Counted from the first letter of the stretch, positions 1 to 6,269 are shown. The stretch: 12,950 nt of DNA from Alphaproteobacteria bacterium (GCA_016742295.1 JACVCA010000021.1:1-12950); one strand, 5' to 3'. The notes: generated by a model not told the origin, from the letters alone. Translations and numbers: made by a program.

Positions 1-653
1 GGCAAAGACTCACGAATTGCCGAAAAGTAACGAACTGTAAAGCCAGAAGCAATTAATGAAAAGTTCGCAATTAAACCAAACATAGCATAAAAACGCTTGG
101 CTTCTGGAGTGCGAGTAATTTCATTTGCAAATTGCCAGAACAAAAGAGCAATGCCTACGCTTCCCCATAATTCAGACAATACATAAAAGGCTGAATAAGT
201 CCAAAGACCATAGACGGGGAAAATAAATTTGAAGTTTGGATAGGCATCCTTTAAGCTTTGGATATAGGCTGGATCAGGATGAATATCATGTTGTCCAGGG
301 TAAAAGTAAAACGCAAACAGTGCAAAAAAGATTAAAAATCCACTCACAACTGTATAAAACAATGTTTCTCTGCTTAAGATATTGGCAAGTTTTGAATACA
401 AGATCACAAACAAAATAGAGCAAGGTAATACGACATATCCCTTTAAGAAAGGGATCACTTCTGCCCCTGCTGTAGTATGAGTTATAATGAGGGCATCTTT
501 GGTATCCCTTAAAATTGTATAATTATAGAGAATGAAAAACATAATAAATCCCATGGGGAGGAATTTTTTCATCTCATCCCTATGAATCGGCCACAATGCA
601 GCCCGAATCTTACTAAACTCCTGTTTTTCTTGTTTTAAAGGCTTTGTCACCAT
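1..653 (-). CDS. tlc: ATP/ADP translocase (Tlc/NTT family), N-terminal 217 residues; 3' end outside window
   Basis: This inner-membrane carrier exchanges host ATP for bacterial ADP (some paralogues carry other nucleotides) and is typical of obligate intracellular bacteria. Translating the minus strand from the ATG at 653-651 gives 217 uninterrupted codons running off the left edge; the family is usually about 500 residues, so roughly 40% is present. After a charged cytoplasmic N-terminus (residues 1-30) come several hydrophobic helices (about 31-48, 68-90, 97-118, 145-175, 188-208). Family hallmarks are visible: ILYNYTILRDTKDAL (41-55), GAEVIPFLK (63-71) followed by VVLP, ELWGS (161-165), and FANEITRTPEAKRFY (175-189) followed by LFGLIAN-like residues. 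A purine-rich AGGAAGGA lies 13 or more bases upstream, a rather long spacing. The next gene on the same strand is ctrA, 241 bases away. Whether ATP or another nucleotide is carried cannot be decided from this half. Confidence 0.95.
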   Translation of the reverse strand, partial: MVTKPLKQEKQEFSKIRAALWPIHRDEMKKFLPMGFIMFFILYNYTILRDTKDALIITHTTAGAEVIPFLKGYVVLPCSILFVILYSKLANILSRETLFYTVVSGFLIFFALFAFYFYPGQHDIHPDPAYIQSLKDAYPNFKFIFPVYGLWTYSAFYVLSELWGSVGIALLFWQFANEITRTPEAKRFYAMFGLIANFSLIASGFTVRYFSAIRESL

Positions 654-840
654 GATATTTTTCTATCCTTCCTTATTATTTATACCCAATATTAATGAAT
701 TTCAGTATTGCTAATTTACCGTTTAAATCGCTCTGAGCCCTAAGCAATTTATTCTGCACAAATCCTATTGACGTATATCTAGTCCACAAAATAATCACTT
801 GCAAGTAGAAAATATACAAGGATAGACTTCTCAATAAAAT

Positions 841-862
841 AGCTCTCTCGTAAAGAAGAGCT
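841..862 (-). terminator. Hairpin downstream of ctrA, probable terminator
   Basis: AGCTCT (841-846) pairs with AGAGCT (857-862) around a 10-base loop. Flanking A and T runs can extend the stem past one mismatch. Read on the minus strand the stem is followed by ATTTTATT, a weak uridine tract, about 30 bases after the ctrA stop. The rest of 654-894 is AT-rich and shows no gene. Confidence 0.4.
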
Positions 863-894
863 TTTAATTAGAAACAGTCTTATAGAGCTTACTT

Positions 895-1665
895 TTAAGA
901 TGCACGCACTGAGGATACTTTTTTCTCTATGATATTCATAACATCTCCAGCTATGCTTTTCTCAGCTGCATTAAAACTGGCTGTACTAGATTCAGGTTCA
1001 CGTAAAACGTATCCGCGTCCCCATACAGTCTCAATATAATTTTCACCATTCAATGCGTCAGCCAGCTTCTTGCGAAGCTTACAGATAAATACATCAATGA
1101 TTTTAAATTCTGGCTCTTCCATACCACCATAGAGGTGATTGAGAAAAATTTCCTTTGAAAGCGTTGAGCCACGACGAATTGCAAGTAATTCAAGAATTGC
1201 ATATTCACGACCTGTAAGCCGAACGAGATTGCCATCGGCTTCAACCATTTTTGTAGTCAAATTCAACGTGAGACGCCCAACCCTGATTTCAGATTGTGGA
1301 TGTCCTTTTGCGCGACGAATAATTGCCCTTACCCGAGCAATAAGTTCATTCTTATTAAATGGCTTTGTAAGATAATCATCGGCCCCAAAACCAAGCCCTT
1401 TAATTTTATCGCCGATGTCCGACAATCCAGACAAAATTAATACAGGGGTTGCAACCTGAATTGCCCTCAAACGCCTTAGAATTTCATAGCCATCCATATC
1501 AGGCAGCATTAAATCCAGGATAATCAAATCATAATCATAGCGTTTGCCAATCTCAAGACCATCCTCACCAATTGCTGTCGTATCACAGATGAAACCTTCT
1601 GATTTTAGACTTAGTTGTATAGCTTTTGAGGTAGGTTCATCATCTTCAATGACCAAAACGCGCAT
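895..1665 (-). CDS. ctrA: Cell-cycle response regulator CtrA
   Basis: CtrA is the OmpR-type master regulator of Alphaproteobacteria that binds TTAA-N7-TTAA sites and controls cell-cycle, division and envelope genes after phosphorelay through CckA/ChpT. Residues 1-118 are a receiver domain: acidic pair D8/D9, phospho-acceptor D51 in [13 protein letters not shown], and K100 in ADDYLTKPF. Residues about 125-226 are a winged-helix DNA-binding domain with the family-specific stretches [39 protein letters not shown] and [12 protein letters not shown], which separate CtrA from other OmpR regulators. A GGGAGG ribosome site lies 5 bases before the ATG. The protein is longer than the roughly 231-residue Caulobacter form: about 30 extra residues after YVLREPE end in VRAS, so the Ala-Ala end used for ClpXP turnover in Caulobacter is absent. 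It is divergent from the LuxR-type gene across a 319-base AT-rich gap. Confidence 0.97.
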   Translation of the reverse strand: MRVLVIEDDEPTSKAIQLSLKSEGFICDTTAIGEDGLEIGKRYDYDLIILDLMLPDMDGYEILRRLRAIQVATPVLILSGLSDIGDKIKGLGFGADDYLTKPFNKNELIARVRAIIRRAKGHPQSEIRVGRLTLNLTTKMVEADGNLVRLTGREYAILELLAIRRGSTLSKEIFLNHLYGGMEEPEFKIIDVFICKLRKKLADALNGENYIETVWGRGYVLREPESSTASFNAAEKSIAGDVMNIIEKKVSSVRAS

Positions 1666-1984
1666 ATAATCCTCCCAATTTTTTATTATTATTTAATAAT
1701 TAACACATTTTTGAAGAAATGTTAAGCTTATTTAAAAAATTAATGATACCCAATTTTTTAATGCTAATGGTTTGGTTGCAAATAAAATGTAATTTGAATA
1801 TTGAAATTGCAATTTGTAAATACACTTTGCATAACATATAAAAATCGCTCTTTGTGGAAAGTCAAAAATGAGGATACTCTTTTATTTCTCAATTATAAAC
1901 AAATTGCAGTAGAGTACAAATATTAATGTATGTTATGATTACAAAAATTTATATGAAATATGTCGTATTTATGAGATAAAAGAA
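1666..1984. promoter_or_regulatory. Divergent intergenic region between ctrA and the LuxR-type gene
   Basis: This 319-base, very AT-rich gap must hold the promoters of both ctrA (leftward) and the LuxR-type gene (rightward). Six TTAA tetramers cluster near the ctrA side, spaced by 3, 4, 6 and 14 bases among others. One pair is TTAA-N6-TTAA, one base short of the CtrA pattern, so autoregulation is possible but not shown. No convincing -35/-10 pair could be picked out, and no ORF worth calling was seen. Confidence 0.4.
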
Positions 1985-2794
1985 ATGACTTCTCTTATTC
2001 CTCAAAATTCATTAAATCTTTTTCATTACAATGAGCAGATAAATCCTATTCTCTTGAAGATCTGTTCAGAATTTCTAGAGTTTTTAAATTTAAATTATTT
2101 TGCTTATGGCTTTTATAATGATGGAGCCCATTTTACCGTTAGGACAAATCTCGATCTTTGTAAGCATACACTCGAACGAAATTTATTTTCAATTGATAGC
2201 CAGGTTTCTCAAGAGCGTATCCGGCAAGTTCCTCCTTATCAAATCAAAGCATTCATAAACAGCGGTGAACCTCAAGATTCACTACACCAATGTGTTTTCG
2301 ATTTTAATATTTGGAATAGCCAATGTGTTATGTTGAGAAAGGAAGATTCCTTACACTGGTGGTCGTTTGGAACAGACCGAGAAAATTATAGCATTTTAAG
2401 TGACTATATTAATAAACGGGGGCTGTTTGAGAGTTTTATCAAATACTTCAACGCTGCAGCTGCTGATCTTATTTCAATAGATGAGAACTTAATGATTACA
2501 CATCCTGGATATAAGATTCCTGCTTATGATCCCTCAAATGACAATGCTTCTCAACACTTACAAACCAAATTTCTCAAAGATTTAAGTACCCCCAAAAATG
2601 CCAAAATGTATTTAACTAAAAGAGAAATTGAATGCATAAATTATTTGGGTCAAGGAAAGGCAGCCAAAGAGATTGCAAGTCTGCTTAAAATATCCCCCCG
2701 AACCGTTGAGTACTACTTACAAAATGCCCGCATGAGACTCAAGTGTTCTGATCGACGTCATTTGATTAAGTTCTTTAGAAATAATTATTGTTAG
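1985..2794 (+). CDS. LuxR/GerE-type helix-turn-helix transcriptional regulator (orphan)
   Basis: The protein has 269 residues. Residues about 208-265 form a GerE/LuxR DNA-binding domain: LTKREIECINYLGQGKAAKEIA, then LLKISPRTVEYYLQNARMRL, matching the usual LTxRExEvL...G.s.keIA..L.iS..TVe.hl..ar.KL pattern. The N-terminal 200 residues should be the sensory part. They have the size of an autoinducer-binding domain but do not show an obvious W-x3-Y-x8-D arrangement, so binding of an acyl-homoserine lactone is unsupported. No signal peptide or membrane segment is present, so it acts in the cytoplasm. No LuxI-type synthase lies in the window. The start is the first ATG after in-frame stops, but the ribosome site is weak. 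A hairpin follows the stop. Its targets are unknown; being divergent from ctrA suggests shared or mutual control, which is inference. Confidence 0.85.
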   Translation: MTSLIPQNSLNLFHYNEQINPILLKICSEFLEFLNLNYFAYGFYNDGAHFTVRTNLDLCKHTLERNLFSIDSQVSQERIRQVPPYQIKAFINSGEPQDSLHQCVFDFNIWNSQCVMLRKEDSLHWWSFGTDRENYSILSDYINKRGLFESFIKYFNAAAADLISIDENLMITHPGYKIPAYDPSNDNASQHLQTKFLKDLSTPKNAKMYLTKREIECINYLGQGKAAKEIASLLKISPRTVEYYLQNARMRLKCSDRRHLIKFFRNNYC

Positions 2795-3006
2795 GAAAAT
2801 TGCATCTCGCAATGCTTTTCCTCAAACTCTTTGTTTTCTAGTTCATGCTGCAAATGATTTTCAGCATAAAGCTCTTTTTGAGAATTGAGGGGAGAAGGGG
2901 CTGGGGAGCTTAAATCGTTTAATTCAGTAAATCTCTCCCTAGTTCTAAGTTTGTAATTTGCTTTAAAGGCCTGATGCATACCAAATGTTGTTACGTGATT
3001 AAGCAA
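2791..3006 (-). CDS. Doubtful small ORF, 71 codons, TTG start
   Basis: This ORF starts at TTG (3006-3004), with AGGG about 7 bases upstream as a possible ribosome site. It overlaps the 3' end of the LuxR-type gene by 4 bases on the opposite strand. The product would be hydrophilic and charged (many Glu, Lys and His), with a Pro/Ser-rich stretch SSPAPSPLNSQ in the middle and no signal peptide or membrane segment. I recognise no family. The TTG start, the overlap with a hairpin at 2794-2821 and the low-complexity composition make it equally likely to be a chance ORF. It is listed because it fills an otherwise gene-free 320-base gap. Confidence 0.22.
   Translation of the reverse strand: MLNHVTTFGMHQAFKANYKLRTRERFTELNDLSSPAPSPLNSQKELYAENHLQHELENKEFEEKHCEMQFS
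2794..2821 (+). terminator. Hairpin at the end of the LuxR-type gene
   Basis: GGAAAA (2794-2799) pairs with TTTTCC (2816-2821), and GCAT (2802-2805) with ATGC (2812-2815), leaving a two-base bulge and a six-base loop. The stem begins at the last base of the LuxR stop codon. The following bases are T-rich but interrupted (TCAAACTCTTTGTTTTCT), so this is a plausible but imperfect intrinsic terminator. Confidence 0.4.
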
Positions 3007-3091
3007 ATAATACCCTAACTTGGTCTTATTATCTTCATAAAAAATTCCTACTAATGATAATCTTCAGGCTATAAAAGGTGGTCATAGTTAA

Positions 3092-3114
3092 AAGGTACAT
3101 TTCCTTATTACCTT
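3092..3114 (-). terminator. Weak hairpin overlapping the stop of the RipA-like gene
   Basis: On the minus strand AAGGTA (3114-3109) pairs with TACCTT (3097-3092) around an 11-base loop, and the stem is followed by TTAACT. The stem touches the TGA of the upstream gene. The tract of T is short, so terminator function is only tentative. Confidence 0.25.
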
Positions 3115-3626
3115 CATTTAGGAGGAATAATTTCTCCTTGAAAAGTAAACAGTAGGATAGAAAAAAAGATATATCCAACAAGAAATAAACAGGGAACTAG
3201 GGCTTCATTTAAAGTAAGTGAAGTTTTATTTTTATGACGCTCTGTTCCTTGGATGCTTTGCGTAAATATCTTTGCCGGTAAGTATTTTTCAAATTCTATA
3301 AGAAAAAAATTTCTAAGATCAACTGATTTTTTTACAAAAGTAAGCGATCTTAGCCATAAAGCTGCTAGTAAAAAACCCAACCCTAATAAAGTCCAGACCA
3401 GAGTAGGTTTATGCTGTTGAGTCAATTCTTTTGCGCTAATTAAATAAGCAATGGCTGAAATAATTAAGGAGTTGGCTGTCATCCAAAAAGTATTGGCCAG
3501 TTCCCTCACTTCATTTATTTTATTAAGAGACTCTACAAGCATTTTATACTGTTCAAAAGCTACATCCGCTTGTTTTTCATTGGATATTTTGATAAGTTCT
3601 TTAAAATCACGCTGTCGATTTTTCAT
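3114..3626 (-). CDS. RipA-like octameric membrane protein (three predicted membrane segments)
   Basis: The product has 170 residues. A charged N-terminal helix (1-44) leads into hydrophobic segments at about 45-64, 75-95 and 141-162. The pattern resembles the RipA family first described in Francisella: FEQYKMLVESLNKINEVREL followed by ANTFW (the family's EQYk.yve.....R...N.F), LWLRSLTF before the second loop, then IEFEKYLPAKIF (the I..iE..LP block), and EALVPCLFLVGYI (E..vP.~F..~Y) in the last segment. RipA is an inner-membrane protein needed by Francisella for growth in the host cytoplasm at neutral pH; its biochemical role is unknown. The start is ATG with AAGGA about 11 bases upstream. It is co-oriented with the hemerythrin, DUF378 and CsbD genes. 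A TTAA-N7-TTAA match lies 47 bases upstream of the ATG. Family assignment is by motif memory, not by search. Confidence 0.6.
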   Translation of the reverse strand: MKNRQRDFKELIKISNEKQADVAFEQYKMLVESLNKINEVRELANTFWMTANSLIISAIAYLISAKELTQQHKPTLVWTLLGLGFLLAALWLRSLTFVKKSVDLRNFFLIEFEKYLPAKIFTQSIQGTERHKNKTSLTLNEALVPCLFLVGYIFFSILLFTFQGEIIPPK

Positions 3627-3663
3627 AATATTTCTTATCCTTTAATTAAAATATTTAAGATAG

Positions 3664-3692
3664 GCTGTATCATTAAACAGCTTTTAATTTTT
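3664..3692 (+). terminator. Hairpin plus T-tract in the gap between the hemerythrin and RipA-like genes
   Basis: GCTGT (3664-3668) pairs with ACAGC (3677-3681) around an eight-base loop, followed on the plus strand by TTTTAATTTTTT. The good T-tract is on the plus strand, where no gene leads into it. On the minus strand, the direction of both flanking genes, it is followed only by CTATCTTAAATATTTT. It may separate the two minus-strand genes. It overlaps a TTAA-N7-TTAA match at 3673-3687. Confidence 0.3.
3673..3687. promoter_or_regulatory. Candidate CtrA box upstream of the RipA-like gene
   Basis: TTAAACAGCTTTTAA is a perfect TTAA-N7-TTAA, the CtrA recognition pattern, and ends 47 bases before the start of the RipA-like gene. 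CtrA itself is encoded 2 kb away. Chance matches are expected in DNA this AT-rich, and the site overlaps a hairpin, so this is only a candidate. Confidence 0.25.
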
Positions 3693-3754
3693 TAAGTTGA
3701 TAAACCCACTCTTCTCTCGTTAATCTAATTTTGTAAGAGAATCTTATCCCTTGG

Positions 3755-4189
3755 TTACATATAATTTTCTTTTTCATTTTGAAATTGCTCTTGTATAGAT
3801 TTAAGGTCATCCTTTTCTAGGTATTTTTTAGCAAGGGAAAAAATTTCTTTTTCTTCGCTTTTCACATGATTTAAAATCATATCTCTCAAAACTTTAATCT
3901 TAGCATTCCATTTCTCTGCTGGTAGATCATCCTTTTCTAGCTGCTCTATTATTGTTTCTGCAGCATGGTGTTCTTCATCTGCCTTAAGTATAATATCCTT
4001 AATTTTCTTATGTTGTTTTAAAGCCTCATAAAATGTCGCATCTTCTCCTTGGTTATGAGCTTTAATCTCCTTACAAAAGGTCTGAAATAACTTCTGCTGT
4101 TTCTGATGGGCAGTCGGATGATCAATAATCTCATCAAGTAAGGATTCAACTTTTCGATGATCTTGTTTCAATAAATCAAATATAGACAT
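3755..4189 (-). CDS. Hemerythrin HHE domain-containing protein
   Basis: This is a four-helix-bundle, likely di-iron, cytoplasmic protein of about 144 residues. Such proteins bind oxygen or nitric oxide, or act in iron and oxidative/nitrosative stress handling; which applies here cannot be told. Metal-ligand positions of the family are visible: H11 (KQDHRKVE), H45 and E49 (IKAHNQGEDATFYEAL), H74 (DEEHHAAE), H108 and E112 (ILNHVKSEEKEIF). An ATG four codons upstream (4201) extends the frame, but the strong GGAGG ribosome site lies inside that extension, 5 bases before the ATG at 4189-4187, so translation should begin there with MSIFDLLKQDH. The C-terminus is a charged tail rich in Gln, Glu and Lys. 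It lies between the DUF378 gene and the RipA-like gene, all on the same strand. Confidence 0.88.
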   Translation of the reverse strand: MSIFDLLKQDHRKVESLLDEIIDHPTAHQKQQKLFQTFCKEIKAHNQGEDATFYEALKQHKKIKDIILKADEEHHAAETIIEQLEKDDLPAEKWNAKIKVLRDMILNHVKSEEKEIFSLAKKYLEKDDLKSIQEQFQNEKENYM

Positions 4190-4311
4190 TTCATCCTCCA
4201 TTTATAAACTACATCTTCATACATTAATGGCCTTTTAAAGAAATAAACCTTTGTTAAAAAGAAAAATCATAGAGAGATCTTTTTGCTTAATAACGTTCAC
4301 ATCACCTTACC

Positions 4312-4332
4312 GCTTTTAGAGAAGCTAAAAGC
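4312..4332 (-). terminator. Perfect 8-bp hairpin downstream of the DUF378 gene
   Basis: GCTTTTAG (4312-4319) pairs with CTAAAAGC (4325-4332) around loop AGAAG. An overlapping alternative hairpin, GAAGC with GCTTC, can form on the minus strand. Neither is followed by a good T-tract on the minus strand, so it could be an RNA-stabilising or attenuating structure as well as a terminator. It sits 45 bases beyond the DUF378 stop. Confidence 0.35.
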
Positions 4333-4376
4333 TTCAAAAGCCTTAGACTGCTCTCATAGGACTCTTAAGTAATTCC

Positions 4377-4604
4377 TTATAGAAGTCTTTTAAATATACA
4401 AAGCAGATAGACTCCCGAAGCTCCCACAAGAGTATATATGGTCCTTGACAGTGCTGTCATAGGGCCAAATAGCTGACCTACCAAATCAACTCCTTGCAAG
4501 CCTATAAATCCCCAATTTAAGGCTCCAATGATTGTAAATATAAGGGCAATAATACGCAGATAATCCACAAAAGTCATAGTTTCCCAGTTGTTTTGATCTA
4601 TCAT
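4377..4604 (-). CDS. DUF378 (YuzA-like) small membrane protein
   Basis: The product is a 75-residue inner-membrane protein of unknown function. After a short polar N-terminus come two hydrophobic segments at about 14-36 and 52-72. The family signature is clear: ALIFTIIGALNWGFIGLQGV followed by DLVGQLFG, then LSRTIYTLVGASGVYLL. This matches the DUF378 pattern of IIGaLNWGLvGl, fDLV, G, and sriiYtlVGlaavyl almost position by position. The start is supported by AGGAG six bases before the ATG. It lies in the middle of a co-oriented group with CsbD upstream and a hemerythrin-domain gene downstream. Its leader holds a 17-bp tandem repeat and a 19-codon ORF. Confidence 0.9.
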   Translation of the reverse strand: MIDQNNWETMTFVDYLRIIALIFTIIGALNWGFIGLQGVDLVGQLFGPMTALSRTIYTLVGASGVYLLCIFKRLL

Positions 4605-4618
4605 GACATTCTCCTAAG

Positions 4619-4678
4619 TTAGGTAAGAAAGGTATGAAAATAAGAAAAGTATGAAAACCAGAATGAACTAGCTCTCAT
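4619..4678 (-). CDS. Possible 19-residue leader peptide upstream of the DUF378 gene
   Basis: An ATG at 4678-4676 opens 19 codons (MRASSFWFSYFSYFHTFLT), ending in TAA just before the ribosome site of the DUF378 gene. AAGGAGG lies directly upstream, but only 2-3 bases from the ATG, which is closer than usual. The peptide is rich in aromatic residues because it is read through a 17-bp tandem repeat. It could be a translated leader or a chance ORF. Confidence 0.25.
   Translation of the reverse strand: MRASSFWFSYFSYFHTFLT
4624..4657. repeat. Tandem repeat, two 17-bp units
   Basis: TAAGAAAGGTATGAAAA (4624-4640) is followed directly by TAAGAAAAGTATGAAAA (4641-4657), differing at one base. It lies in the leader of the DUF378 gene. 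Confidence 0.85.
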
Positions 4679-4729
4679 ACCCTCCTTACACTCTAAGATT
4701 TGCTAAAGCTTTTCTTTGTCTCTCGCATT

Positions 4730-4978
4730 TCACTCTGCTCGGGATCCATAATCTTCAACATTGTCCTTATCCTCATTACTTTTGAATTTATCCATAAGAC
4801 TTGAAAGCTTCTGCTCAATAGTTTCTTTAGCCTCACCATATTTCTCCTGGAGATAACCAACTGCTTCTTGAAAACCACCTTTCATCTTATCTAAATCTTG
4901 ATCACTCAAATCTCCCCATGTTTCTTTCAGGCTCCCTTTCAGCTGTTCCCACTTGCCTTTAAATTCATCCGTGTTCAT
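4730..4978 (-). CDS. CsbD family stress protein from an internal start
   Basis: An internal ATG (4978-4976) in the frame of the 222-residue ORF is preceded by AAGGAG with 6-base spacing, the best ribosome site in this neighbourhood. Starting there gives an 82-residue, highly charged protein whose first 60 residues match the CsbD family: DEFKGKWEQLKGSLKETWGD, DQDLDKMKGGFQEAVGYLQE, then KYGEAKETIEQKL. CsbD of Bacillus subtilis belongs to a general-stress regulon; its molecular function is unknown. The C-terminal 20 residues are acidic. This free-standing form is the normal architecture of the family, so it is probably the main CsbD product, whether or not the longer fusion is also made. Confidence 0.8.
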   Translation of the reverse strand: MNTDEFKGKWEQLKGSLKETWGDLSDQDLDKMKGGFQEAVGYLQEKYGEAKETIEQKLSSLMDKFKSNEDKDNVEDYGSRAE

Positions 4979-5398
4979 AATCCTCTCCTTTATAGGGGCT
5001 TTTCTATTTGTCTGTCTTTTATGATTGTCAGCTTTAATTTTCTCAGCTATGCAAGTGGTACCAATAGTATTGTTTTGAAAGGTTACACGATAGTCTTCAT
5101 GTACATTTAATCTTTTACATGTATCATTTCCTATTCCCATCCAATTGGTATCCCCTTGAATACTGAAATAGTCTTTAAAACTTACATGCTTTGGTTCAAC
5201 TTTGAGTAAAATGTAGCTCTCAGGCTTAATGTTATAACGAGATAAACGTACTGATTCAGTAGCAGCACCCTCTGGAATCAGTTTTATATTTAATGCTTTC
5301 TTATTCTCATTAACCACTCTTAATTCACCAGCAGTTAAAGGAATAGCTGCAACTACTGCTGCTAAAGCTGTTGCATGTAAAAGATCCGATATTCTCAT
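4730..5398 (-). CDS. Exported N-terminal domain fused in frame to a CsbD-like domain (222 residues)
   Basis: The frame is continuous from an ATG at 5398-5396, with GGAGG 5 bases upstream. Residues 1-24 look like a signal peptide (hydrophobic ALAAVVAAIPLTAG). Residues 25-120 form a small beta-rich domain with two cysteines (C94, C116) that could form a disulfide; I do not recognise its family. Residues 121-140 are a basic linker with no domain character. Residues 141-200 are a CsbD-like domain (MNTDEFKGKWEQLKG, then GDLSDQDLDKMKG, then LQEKYGEAKETIEQKL). CsbD proteins are normally about 60-80 residues, free-standing and cytoplasmic. The join lies exactly where a separate csbD gene with its own ribosome site would begin, so the fusion may result from loss of the upstream stop codon. 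See the nested entry. Confidence 0.7.
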   Translation of the reverse strand: MRISDLLHATALAAVVAAIPLTAGELRVVNENKKALNIKLIPEGAATESVRLSRYNIKPESYILLKVEPKHVSFKDYFSIQGDTNWMGIGNDTCKRLNVHEDYRVTFQNNTIGTTCIAEKIKADNHKRQTNRKAPIKERIMNTDEFKGKWEQLKGSLKETWGDLSDQDLDKMKGGFQEAVGYLQEKYGEAKETIEQKLSSLMDKFKSNEDKDNVEDYGSRAE

Positions 5399-5573
5399 AA
5401 TAGCCTCCAGGTTAAAATACTTTTATTTATACTGAAGTAATGTTGTATTTAACTGACAAAAAGGTATTTATGGCAAGTTGAAACGAGCAAAGCTTATCAA
5501 CCGAGGGTAATTTAGGAGCCATAGACGCTACAATTAATATGACCCTGTTTGCAAAAATTACTCAGTATCCCAC

Positions 5574-6138
5574 TCAAATTAACTTTGACATCTCTTCCTT
5601 ATTGCTCTTAAACCAACATTTAGAATTTTTTAATAATATGGCTTCAAGGGCCCTATCATAATGGATCGGTCCGTGTTTCGGAGTGAAGACCATTTTAATA
5701 AGTTAATGCCAGCGCGCTTTAGCAGGCTTAAAAGCTGCCAGATAAATTGTATCTTTATTTTCTAATTTTACAGTTCTTAACCTCCGCTCAAGCGTCTCCG
5801 CTAACAAGAAATTTTCATCTTCTGTATTGCAATCCAAATACTGTTTATGGTTAAATTTTCTCCTTCCTTTTATACAGTAATATAATTTGACTAATTTAAA
5901 GTATAATTCATATGTTATTCATGTTGAATAAATTATAATTTGTTGAGTAGCATCTAAAACTGGGCCCTTCATCGCAGTCAGGTTTATTACAAACCGCCTT
6001 TGAAATTAGATGATACTCTGCTTGCAAATGAAAGGGCTGATCTCTATCGTCCATACCCCATGTATGGCTAACGTCTTCAGAAATATTAAAGTCATTAGTA
6101 ATGAACTCTAGCAAACGTGGGAAGAAAGATAACTTTTC
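5574..6138 (-). pseudogene. Possible decayed gene in two frames, with an in-frame stop
   Basis: Three open stretches follow one another on the minus strand. (1) 6138-5908: open from a stop, with a TTG at 6114-6112 giving 68 codons; it contains VSHTWGMDDRDQPFHLQAEY and two Cys near AVCNKPDCDEGPSF. (2) 5918-5703: 71 sense codons in the next frame with no ATG, containing KFNHKQYLDCNTEDENFLLA and DTIYLAAFKPAKARWH, then TAA. (3) Three codons later in the same frame, an ATG at 5693 opens 39 codons beginning MVFTPKHGPIHYDRALEAIL, ending at 5574. A strong GGAAGGAG lies in stretch 2 without a start codon at the right distance. The amino acid composition looks protein-like rather than random, so a gene broken by one frameshift and one stop is plausible. 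I do not recognise the family, and separate small ORFs or chance remain possible. Confidence 0.33.
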
Positions 6139-6269
6139 TCACATGCTCGCAGATCTAACAACAGTAAACAGAATGGAGGAAAACTCTCTTAGATTATAAG
6201 CATAATGCTCCCTTCAGTGAGAGGTAGTGCCCCCAACTCTCAATATTTCAATAGAACTTAAAAGAGATA

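Noticed and set aside
1050..1244. Alternative-frame ORFs inside ctrA on both strands
   Set aside because: CtrA is conserved along its whole length in this stretch, so the other frames are shadows.
1700..1760. CtrA autoregulation box upstream of ctrA
   Set aside because: The TTAA tetramers here are spaced 3, 6, 4 and 14 bases apart; none has the required 7-base spacing.
4190..4201. Upstream ATG adding four residues to the hemerythrin-domain protein
   Set aside because: The GGAGG ribosome site lies inside this extension, so the next ATG (4189) is the better start.
4693..4878. Minus-strand 61-codon ORF overlapping the CsbD domain in another frame
   Set aside because: The CsbD frame is clearly the coding one; the overlapping product has no family features.
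5539..5661. Plus-strand 40-codon ORF starting MTLFAKITQYP, open further upstream
   Set aside because: It has no ribosome site and overlaps the minus-strand remnant at 5574-5693; neither strand has family support, and the minus-strand reading fits better with its neighbours.
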